Part shown: positions 57,377 to 64,000 of the stretch, one piece after another
Position numbering within the stretch: position 1 is the first letter of the stretch
Layout: every line of letters begins with the position of its first letter
Source: Terrabacter sp. MAHUQ-38
GTDB taxonomy: Bacteria; Actinomycetota; Actinomycetes; Actinomycetales; Dermatophilaceae
Length of the DNA: 64,000 bases
NCBI RefSeq assembly: GCF_014518425.1
Contig: NZ_JACVCU010000003.1
Span: 248,001-312,000 of the forward strand
Direction: 5' to 3'
Position numbers and translations under genes: made by a program
Notes under the pieces: generated by a model
Database searches by the model: none
The model's input: only the letters and a program-made list of their open reading frames with translations
Told to the model about the DNA's origin: nothing

Positions 57377-58513
57377 TCAGCCACAGCTCCACTGCGACGT
57401 GCCGTTGTCGTCGTAGGCGCGGTTGGCCACGGTGATCTGCTGCTCGCGCGAGGCGAGGTCGGCGCGCGACGCGAAGTCGCCGCCACCGTAGGCGAGCCAC
57501 GTCGAGGTGAGGAACTGCAGGCCGCCGTAGTAGCCGTTGCCGGTGTTGATGTGCCAGTCGCCCCCGGACTCGCACTGGGCGATCTGGTCCCACATCGCTG
57601 CACGGGCCAGGTTGATGCCGGCACCGGAGCTCGAGCCACTGTCGCTCGTCGTGGTGGTCCTGGTCGTCGTCGCTGCCGGCCGCTCCTTCGTGCCGACGAG
57701 CAGGATCCGGTCGACCGGCTGCTTGGTGACCTTCGAGGAGATCTCCTTGGTGGACACGACCTTGCCGTCGACGACCGTCGTGCGGACGGTGACGACACGC
57801 TGACCGTCGACTCCGGCGCGCGAGACCTTCGTCTGGTCGGTGTAGAGGTCGTTGGTCTTCTTCTTCGTCGTGCCGTGGGCGATCGACTCGGTGACCTTCT
57901 TGTCCTTGGTCCGGACGCGCTGCACGACGACCTTGACGCCCGAGGTGAGGCGGGTCGTGACCGGCGGGTTGACCTTGTCGGTCTTCGCGAGGCGCACTCC
58001 GAGCTGGGTCAGGGCCTCACCGACGGTCGCGGCGGCGACGGTCTTGGTCGTCGTCTTGCCGTCGGCGGTGACCGTGACGGCCTTGGGCGTGACGATCGTG
58101 AGCGTGAGGCCCTGTCGACCGATCGTCTGCGAACGCGACACCGACAGGCGGGCGCCCTCGCCACGCAGGCCGAGCGCGAGCAGGGCGCCGTCGACCGTGG
58201 TCTCGGTCGTGCGCAGCGTGCGCGTCTTGCCATCGACGGTGAGGGTCAGCAGGCGGGCGTACTTCACGGTGACCGTGTCACCGTCGCTGATGGCGGTGCC
58301 GGCCGCGGGGACGACGACGTCGCCCTCCTTGACCGCGATGCCTTGGCTGTCGAGCACGTCACCGACGGTGGAGCCGAAGACGTGGGCGGTGGTGGCCTTG
58401 CCGTCCACCGACAGGTTGACAGTCTTGTCGAGCTGCGCCGCGCCGACTGCACCACCGGTGAGGACGACGGCTGCGCCAGCGGCGGCCAGGATCTTGGCAT
58501 TGCGAGAAATCAA
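57377..58513 (-). CDS. rpfB: Resuscitation-promoting factor (RpfB type)
   Basis: Secreted muralytic factor of about 378 aa. Signal/anchor [20 protein letters not shown], three DUF348 repeats ([19 protein letters not shown] and similar), a G5 domain (about 215-290), a Ser/Thr linker, and the C-terminal Rpf transglycosylase domain with catalytic Glu in [10 protein letters not shown] and [20 protein letters not shown]. Start taken as TTG 58513, which has CGGAG four bases upstream; an ATG at 58621 gives a long non-family extension. No c-di-AMP riboswitch fold was recognised upstream. Confidence 0.92.
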   Translation of the reverse strand: MISRNAKILAAAGAAVVLTGGAVGAAQLDKTVNLSVDGKATTAHVFGSTVGDVLDSQGIAVKEGDVVVPAAGTAISDGDTVTVKYARLLTLTVDGKTRTLRTTETTVDGALLALGLRGEGARLSVSRSQTIGRQGLTLTIVTPKAVTVTADGKTTTKTVAAATVGEALTQLGVRLAKTDKVNPPVTTRLTSGVKVVVQRVRTKDKKVTESIAHGTTKKKTNDLYTDQTKVSRAGVDGQRVVTVRTTVVDGKVVSTKEISSKVTKQPVDRILLVGTKERPAATTTRTTTTSDSGSSSGAGINLARAAMWDQIAQCESGGDWHINTGNGYYGGLQFLTSTWLAYGGGDFASRADLASREQQITVANRAYDDNGTSQWSCG

Positions 58514-58697
58514 AGCACTCCGAACGTCGTAAGACCCGGGTGCGACGCGCTCTCGATCCGTCCGCCTCACGTCGTCGGGAGGAGGTCGATGCGGGGTAGC
58601 AACCGGCCAACAGTCGTCCACAGTGACCGATCAATGACGGAAAGGTCAAATTTCGATAACGACGGCCGGTGTCGTTGGACCCCCGATCAGCCGTGCG

Positions 58698-59579
58698 CTA
58701 TGCGGTTTGCACCAGACGCTCTGCACCCCATGGTCCATAGACCCGTTCGCTGTTCTCGGACACGGCGCGGCACAGGGACGGGACGTCGATGTTGAGGACG
58801 CCGGCCATCGCGCGGATCGTGACCGGCACGAGAAACGAGGCGTTCGTGGCCCCCCGGTGCGGGGCCGGGGCGAGGTAGGGCGCGTCGGTCTCGACGAGCA
58901 GCCGGTCGAGGGGGATCGCGGTCAGCGCGTCGCGCAGGTCGCGGGCGTTCTTGAACGTCACGGTGCCGGCGAAGCTGAGGTAGTAGCCGCGTTCGACGCA
59001 CTCGCGCGCCATGGTGAGGTCACCGGAGAAGCAGTGCAGGACCGTGTGCTCCGGCGCGCCCTCCTCCTCGAGGATGCGCAGCACGTCGGCGTGCGCGTCA
59101 CGGTCGTGGATCTGGAGCGCCTTGCCGAGCCGCTTGGCCAGGTCGATGTGCCACCGGAAGCCGTCCTGCTGGACGGGCACTCCCTCGGGGCCGGTGCGGA
59201 AGTAGTCGAGGCCGGTCTCGCCGATGACCCGGACGCGGTCGTGCCCGGCACACCGCTCGACCTCGGCGTACGCCTCCTCCAGCTTCCCGGCGGCGGCGAG
59301 GCGAGGAACCTCGTTGGGGTGCAAGGCGATTCCGCCGACGAGCGCATCGTGTCGCTCGATCGCGTCCATGGTGAAACGGATGCCGTCGAGGTCGCAGCCG
59401 ACCTGCACGAGACGCGTCACACCGACCGCACGGGCGCGCTCGATCGCGTCGGCGACGTCGAACGGCTCGTCGCCATCGCGCGTGATGTCGAGGTGCACGT
59501 GGTTGTCGACGACGTCGATGGGCAGCGGGTCGGGCAGGCGCTCCGGCAGACCGCGCTGCCCCGAAGCTTGAGGGCTCAT
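58698..59579 (-). CDS. tatD: TatD-family metal-dependent hydrolase
   Basis: DNase-like amidohydrolase of 293 aa. Metal ligands in [35 protein letters not shown] and [11 protein letters not shown] are all intact. ATG overlaps the metG stop (ATGA), so it is coupled to metG, the usual order metG-tatD-rpfB-rsmA-ispE in actinobacteria. Confidence 0.95.
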   Translation of the reverse strand: MSPQASGQRGLPERLPDPLPIDVVDNHVHLDITRDGDEPFDVADAIERARAVGVTRLVQVGCDLDGIRFTMDAIERHDALVGGIALHPNEVPRLAAAGKLEEAYAEVERCAGHDRVRVIGETGLDYFRTGPEGVPVQQDGFRWHIDLAKRLGKALQIHDRDAHADVLRILEEEGAPEHTVLHCFSGDLTMARECVERGYYLSFAGTVTFKNARDLRDALTAIPLDRLLVETDAPYLAPAPHRGATNASFLVPVTIRAMAGVLNIDVPSLCRAVSENSERVYGPWGAERLVQTA

Positions 59580-61411
59580 GCGCTCTGGGCGGGGTCGGAC
59601 GTGCCGGGGTCGGCGAGCCGCCGCCGCTCGTCCTCGATGACCTGCTCGGGGTCGAGCTTGACGAACACGCCGGTCGGCTTGGCGATCGGGGTGCCCACGA
59701 TGACCGGCCGTGACCCCCAGGTCGGGGTGGCGGTGTACTCCCCGGTGATGACCGGGTAGCACCGCGAGTCGTCGTCGAGGTCGCGGACCGTCTCGAGGCG
59801 AGGCATCGGCATGAACTCGCCCTCGCCACCGAGCACCGCGTGGACCCGGTTGGCGGCATGCGGGAGGAACGGTGAGATGAGCGTGTTGATGTCCGAGACG
59901 GCCTGGGCCAGGGTGTGCAGCACCGTGGCGAGACGCTCACGCTGGTCGTCGCCCTTGAGCTTGAACGGCTCAGTCTTCGAGACGTACGCGTTGGCCTCGC
60001 CGACCACGCGCATGACCTCCGCGAGCGCCGCCTTCTGGCGGTGGCGCCCGAGTGAGGCACCCACGGTCTCGAACGCACCCCGCACGGTCGCGAGCAGCTC
60101 CTCGTCGACGGGCTCGGCGGCATACGGCTGCGGGATCTCACCGAAGTTCTTCGCGATCATCGCGGCGGTGCGGTTGACGAGGTTGCCCCAGCCGGCGACG
60201 AGCTCGCTGTTGTTGCGCTGGACGAACTCCGCCCACGAGAAGTCGGCGTCCTGGCTCTCCGGGCCGGCGGCGCAGATGAAGTAGCGGATCGGGTCGGGGC
60301 CGTAGCGCGCGACGATGTCCTGCACGTAGATCACGTGCTTGCGGCTCGTCGAGAACTGCTTGCCCTCGAGCGTCATGAACTCGCTCGCGACGACCTCGGT
60401 CGGGAGGTTGAGGGTGCCGTACTCCCCCGGCTCGCCGCCCTTGTCGCCCCGGCCTGCGTAGCCGAGCAGCTCCGCCGGCCAGATCTGGCTGTGGAAGGTG
60501 ATGTTGTCCTTGCCCTGGAAGTAGTAGGACACGGCTTCGGGGTCGTTCCACCACTCGCGCCAGCGGTCCTCGTGGCCTGGGCCGAGCCGGCGGGCCCACT
60601 CGATCGAGGCCGAGAGATAGCCGATGACGGCGTCGAACCACACGTAGAGGCGCTTGGACGGGTTGTCCTCCCAGCCCTTGAGCGGGATCGGGATGCCCCA
60701 GTCGATGTCGCGCGTCATGGCGCGCGGCCGGACGTCCTTGAGGAGGTTCTTGGAGAACTTGATGACGTTGGGGCGCCAGGTGCCGGACGCCTCGCGGCCG
60801 TCGAGCCACTCGGAGAGCGCGCGGGCGAGGGCCGGCAGGTCGAGGAAGAAGTGCTGGGTCTCGATGAACTCCGGAGTCTCCCCGTTGATCTTGCTGCGCG
60901 GGTCGATGAGCTCCTCGGCGTCGAGCTGGTTGCCGCAGTTGTCGCACTGGTCGCCGCGCGCCTCGGGGAAGCCGCAGATCGGGCACGTGCCCTCGATGTA
61001 GCGGTCGGGCAGCGTGCGGCCCGTCGAGGGGCTGATGGCACCCTTCGTCGTCTGCTCGATCATGTAGCCGTTGGCGTGGACCTGGCGGAACATCTCCTGC
61101 ACGACCGCGTAGTGGTTGCGTGTCGTCGTGCGGGTGAAGAGGTCGTAGGACAGTCCGAGGTCCGTGAGGTCCTGGGCGATGACGGCGTTGTACTTGTCGA
61201 CGAGCTCCTGCGGCGTCAGGCCCTCCTCCTCGGCCAGCACGAGGATCGGCGTGCCGTGCTCGTCGGTGCCGGAGACCATGAGGACGTCGTGCCCGGCCAT
61301 CCGCATGTACCTGCTGAAGACGTCGGAGGGAACGCCGAAACCGGCCACGTGGCCGATGTGGCGCGGGCCGTTGGTGTACGGCCAGGCGACGGCAGACAGG
61401 ACATTGCTCAT
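59576..61411 (-). CDS. metG: Methionyl-tRNA synthetase
   Basis: Charges tRNA-Met; 611 aa. HIGH motif as [10 protein letters not shown], a zinc knuckle [18 protein letters not shown] near 145-160, and KMSKS in the variant form [10 protein letters not shown]. Anticodon-binding helices follow; no C-terminal EMAP-type domain. ATG chosen at [16 protein letters not shown], the family start. Confidence 0.97.
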   Translation of the reverse strand: MSNVLSAVAWPYTNGPRHIGHVAGFGVPSDVFSRYMRMAGHDVLMVSGTDEHGTPILVLAEEEGLTPQELVDKYNAVIAQDLTDLGLSYDLFTRTTTRNHYAVVQEMFRQVHANGYMIEQTTKGAISPSTGRTLPDRYIEGTCPICGFPEARGDQCDNCGNQLDAEELIDPRSKINGETPEFIETQHFFLDLPALARALSEWLDGREASGTWRPNVIKFSKNLLKDVRPRAMTRDIDWGIPIPLKGWEDNPSKRLYVWFDAVIGYLSASIEWARRLGPGHEDRWREWWNDPEAVSYYFQGKDNITFHSQIWPAELLGYAGRGDKGGEPGEYGTLNLPTEVVASEFMTLEGKQFSTSRKHVIYVQDIVARYGPDPIRYFICAAGPESQDADFSWAEFVQRNNSELVAGWGNLVNRTAAMIAKNFGEIPQPYAAEPVDEELLATVRGAFETVGASLGRHRQKAALAEVMRVVGEANAYVSKTEPFKLKGDDQRERLATVLHTLAQAVSDINTLISPFLPHAANRVHAVLGGEGEFMPMPRLETVRDLDDDSRCYPVITGEYTATPTWGSRPVIVGTPIAKPTGVFVKLDPEQVIEDERRRLADPGTSDPAQSA

Positions 61412-61537
61412 GGCGAGCAATCCTAGGCGGGCGGGACCGCCCCCCGCGCACGAGTATGCCCTCGCGCAGGGCCGTCCTGTCGCTGCCCGATCGGCCACCT
61501 TCTGGCGGAAGGGCGCCGCGGCGAGTAGGACTGAGGG

Positions 61538-61969
61538 ATGACTGGACACATCGCACGCGCAGAGGTCATCGTCGACGCGAAGCCGAACGCCGTCTGGGAC
61601 GCCTTGACGGACCCGGAGCAGGTCAGGGCGTGGATGGTCGGCACCACCGTGACGACCGACTGGCAGGCGGGCAGCCCCATCACCTGGCAGGGCGAGATGA
61701 ACGGGAAGCCGTACGAGGACAAGGGCGAGGTGCTCGAGGCCGAGGCGCCGAGCCGGCTGTCGATGACGCACTACAGCCCGCTCATGGGCCAGGAGGACCG
61801 GCCCGAGAACTACCACACGGTGACCTACACACTCACTCCGACGAGGGACGGCCGCACCACGGTGGCGCTCGAGCAGGACGGCAACGAGTCCGCCGAGCAG
61901 GCGGAGCAGTTCTCGCAGAACTGGCAGAGCATGCTCGAGTCGCTCAAGCAGACTGCCGAGAAGTCCTGA
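61538..61969 (+). CDS. SRPBCC-domain protein (AHSA1-like)
   Basis: START-like fold protein of 143 aa. Begins [23 protein letters not shown] and has [20 protein letters not shown] and the C-terminal helix [16 protein letters not shown]. May bind a hydrophobic ligand or act as a co-chaperone-like domain; function unknown. Monocistronic, followed by a strong hairpin. Confidence 0.88.
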   Translation: MTGHIARAEVIVDAKPNAVWDALTDPEQVRAWMVGTTVTTDWQAGSPITWQGEMNGKPYEDKGEVLEAEAPSRLSMTHYSPLMGQEDRPENYHTVTYTLTPTRDGRTTVALEQDGNESAEQAEQFSQNWQSMLESLKQTAEKS

Positions 61970-61995
61970 CCCGCAAGGGAGTCCGCCCGAAGCCT

Positions 61996-62029
61996 GAGTA
62001 TGCCGCCCAGCTCGCTGGACGGCATACTC
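61996..62029. terminator. Hairpin with GTATGCC in the stem
   Basis: GAGTATGCCG (61996-62005) with CGGCATACTC (62020-62029), plus an inner CCAGC/GCTGG stem; outer partial pairs extend it. Two-way terminator between the SRPBCC and osmC genes. Confidence 0.85.
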
Positions 62030-62047
62030 GGGCTCGGACGACTGGGG

Positions 62048-62473
62048 TCAGGCCAGTCGCGCCTCGAGCGAGATCGGGACCGCCTTGAGCGCCTGGCTCA
62101 CCGGGCAGTTCACCTTCGCGTCCTCGGCCGCGGCCTGGAAGTCCTCGGCCGACATGCCCGGCACGTCACCCACGACGGAGAGCTTGATCTCGGTGATGCC
62201 CGTCCCGGGGACGAACGTCACCGCGGCCGTGGTGTCGAGGCTCGTCGGCGGGGTGCCGGCCTTGGCGAGACCGTTGGAGAACGCCATCGAGAAGCACGAC
62301 GAGTGCGCGGCAGCGATGAGCTCCTCGGGGCTGGTCTTGCCGTTCGGCTCCTCCGTGCGCGCGGGCCAGCTGACGTCGTAGGTGCCGATGCCGGAGCTCT
62401 CGAGGGTGACCTGTCCGCCACCTTCGAAGAGCGAGCCCTCCCAGTGCGTGGTGGCGGTGCGAGTGGCGGCCAT
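62048..62473 (-). CDS. osmC: OsmC-family organic hydroperoxide reductase
   Basis: Thiol peroxidase of 141 aa. Redox Cys pair in HSSCFSMAFSN and NCPVSQALK; SPEELIAAAHS and the start RTATTHWEGSLFEGGGQV are typical of OsmC. Protects against organic peroxides. Converges on the SRPBCC gene. Confidence 0.93.
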   Translation of the reverse strand: MAATRTATTHWEGSLFEGGGQVTLESSGIGTYDVSWPARTEEPNGKTSPEELIAAAHSSCFSMAFSNGLAKAGTPPTSLDTTAAVTFVPGTGITEIKLSVVGDVPGMSAEDFQAAAEDAKVNCPVSQALKAVPISLEARLA

Positions 62474-62592
62474 GGGTTCTCCTTCGCTGCAAGGGACGTC
62501 GCGGAGACGGGGCCGCGACGAGGTACCCGCCCAGCCTTGTCGCGATCCCCGGTCGACACAAGCCCGGCTCGCCCCTCGACCGGGCCGGCTGG

Positions 62593-63423
62593 TCAGCGCG
62601 CGGCGAGCGACGCGTCGTACAGCGCCTTCTTCGACAGGCCGGTGTGCGCGGACACGTCGGCCGCGACGTCCTTGAGCCGCTCCCCCGCCTCGACGCGCTG
62701 CCGTATGCCGGCCACGGCGTCCTCGAGGGACGGTGCCACCCGCTCAGCTCCCGCCACGACGATGGTGATCTCGCCCTTGACGCCGGCCTCGGCCCACTCG
62801 GCAAGCTCGGTCAGGGTGCCGCGACGCACCTCCTCGTAGGTCTTCGTGAGCTCCCGGCAGACAGCCGCGCGCCGGTCGGCGCCGAACGCGTCGCGCATCG
62901 CGGCCAGCGTGTCGGCGAGGCGGTGCGGAGCCTCGAAGAACACGATGGTGCGCCGTTCGTCCGCGACGTCGGCGAGCACCCGGGCCCGCTCACCCGGCTT
63001 GCGTGGCAGGAAGCCGTCGAAGCAGAAGCGGTCGACGGGAAGTCCTGACACGGCCAGTGCCATGAGCACTGCGCTCGGACCGGGGACGCACGTGACGCGG
63101 ACGTCGGCCTCGACGGCAGCGGCGACGAGGCGGTAGCCGGGATCCGACACCGACGGCATCCCGGCATCGGTGACGACGACGACTCTCGCGCCCATGCCGA
63201 GTCGTTCGACGAGCTCGGGCGTGCGGGCTGCCTCGTTGTGCTCGTGGTAGCTGACGACCGAGCCGGACGGGGTGACGCCGAGATCGGCCAGGAGGCGACG
63301 GAGACGGCGAGTGTCCTCGGCGGCGACGATGTCGGCCGTCGCGAGCTCGTCGGCGAGCCGTGGGGCGGCGTCCCGGGGGTCGCCGATGGGGGTGGCGGCC
63401 AGGACGAGGGTGCCGGTGCTCAT
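62593..63423 (-). CDS. rsmI: 16S rRNA 2'-O-methyltransferase RsmI
   Basis: Methylates C1402 of 16S rRNA; 276 aa. [71 protein letters not shown] and [12 protein letters not shown] are all present. The frame stays open far upstream into the broken HNH gene, but ATG 63423 is the family start, so the apparent fusion is not real. Confidence 0.95.
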   Translation of the reverse strand: MSTGTLVLAATPIGDPRDAAPRLADELATADIVAAEDTRRLRRLLADLGVTPSGSVVSYHEHNEAARTPELVERLGMGARVVVVTDAGMPSVSDPGYRLVAAAVEADVRVTCVPGPSAVLMALAVSGLPVDRFCFDGFLPRKPGERARVLADVADERRTIVFFEAPHRLADTLAAMRDAFGADRRAAVCRELTKTYEEVRRGTLTELAEWAEAGVKGEITIVVAGAERVAPSLEDAVAGIRQRVEAGERLKDVAADVSAHTGLSKKALYDASLAAR

Positions 63424-63530
63424 GGCGTCATCCTCGCAGGCGCCGGCCCGTCGCCATCGTCCTCGACTCCGCACGTGCGCACCCTGCTGCGAATGCCGCA
63501 CCACCTCGGCCCTGCCGTGGCTCACGTCAG

Positions 63531-64000
63531 TCAGGCGGCGAGCATGAGCGAGAGGGCGCGTTCGAGCGGGCTGTCCATGGTGCCGGGCGGCAAGCCGGGG
63601 AGCAGCGGTGGCGCGGTCGAGCGATATCGGTGCCCGGTCGGGGGTCGTCGTCTCAACGGTGTGCGGGGCGCCCAGGTTTGGCCGGCCCGGATCTTGGGCG
63701 CTTCGGAGCCGACCGGGTGGGGCGATGGTGCGGGCGATCCGGCCGGGCAGCGTCTTGGTGTGGTTGCACCGCACGCACAGGCCCTGCCCGTTGTCGGCGC
63801 TGGTCGGGCCGCCGTCGGCGTGGTCGGTCACATGGTCGACGTGCCGGACCGGCGCGTCGCACCACGCGGTGCGGCAGACCCCGGCGTCGCGGGTGAGCAG
63901 GCAGCGGCGTAGCCCGCCGTCGAAGGTGCGCCGCGTCGAGTCCATCGCGACCAGCGCCCCCGCTGACGGGGTGGGTGTAGAGCCGCCGCAGCCATACGCT
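63531..64000 (-). pseudogene. DUF222/HNH endonuclease-domain protein, 3' part, two frameshifts
   Basis: Minus-strand gene running off the window. From 64000 the frame reads [14 protein letters not shown] five-G run (63957-63961) shifts it, and the homology continues as [36 protein letters not shown] and [13 protein letters not shown], the HNH core with its Cys and His. After HTVETTTP a three-G run (about 63630-63634) shifts it again, to [12 protein letters not shown] and [13 protein letters not shown] with a stop at 63531. Removing one G at each run restores one frame. Either a decayed gene or homopolymer sequencing errors. Confidence 0.85.

Noticed and set aside
62593-63945. A 450-codon open frame joining an HNH region to RsmI
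   Set aside because: The HNH homology leaves this frame before its natural end and RsmI has its own ATG at 63423; the join is an accident of a frameshift.

Overview
The window is high-GC actinobacterial DNA. The codon usage, frequent GTG/TTG starts, many 4-bp ATGA/GTGA stop-start overlaps, and an rpfB-ksgA-ispE block and a glmU-prs-rplY-pth-mfd-mazG-eno-ftsB-DUF501-ppx block in mycobacterium-like order all point there. A suborder near Intrasporangiaceae/Dermatophilaceae is a guess from overall feel, not proven. No rRNA, CRISPR array, complete insertion sequence or prophage was seen.

Left part (1-17.7 kb). A PspC-domain sensor kinase and LuxR-type response regulator are followed by an alpha/beta hydrolase. 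Next comes a full assimilatory nitrate locus: nitrate transporter, molybdopterin nitrate reductase, FAD/[2Fe-2S] electron-transfer protein, nirB and nirD. All genes overlap or nearly touch, and a GlnR-like box lies upstream. A qorB-like/HxlR pair separates this from a HemD-like winged-helix regulator (NnaR type), a uroporphyrinogen-III methyltransferase and a CbiX/SirB-type chelatase. These supply the siroheme that NirB needs. Transport, reduction, cofactor synthesis and regulation of nitrate use are therefore packed into about 13 kb. A fluC/crcB pair and a YigZ-family gene follow.

Middle (17.7-45 kb). This holds an uncharacterised protein, a HhH-GPD repair protein, cystathionine beta-synthase, an SGNH hydrolase, an LppX/LprAFG-like lipoprotein, a thiolase, a Bax-inhibitor-1 membrane protein, tRNA-Leu(UAA) and a MptB-type mannosyltransferase. 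Then comes the conserved minus-strand housekeeping block ppx, DUF501, ftsB, eno, mazG, lipoprotein, mfd, pth, rplY, prs, glmU. It is interrupted by a plus-strand polyprenyl glycosylphosphotransferase and by an EamA exporter divergent from a CGNR/ABATE regulator.

Right part (45-64 kb). tRNA-Gln(UUG) and a TetR regulator lead into an accessory stretch: a sigma factor fused to an anti-sigma-like and membrane/extracellular region, a structured 380-bp gene-free stretch, tam, a MarR regulator with two palindromic candidate operators, a VOC protein and a secreted M36 metallopeptidase. Conserved genes resume with an ABC-F protein, ispE, rsmA, rpfB, tatD, metG and rsmI, plus SRPBCC and OsmC proteins. 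The window ends in the 3' part of a DUF222/HNH gene that carries two single-base frameshifts.

Two window-wide patterns stand out. The heptamer GGCATAC/GTATGCC is strongly over-represented, both inside genes and in terminators. Many convergent gene ends carry long, perfect, U-tract-less hairpins.
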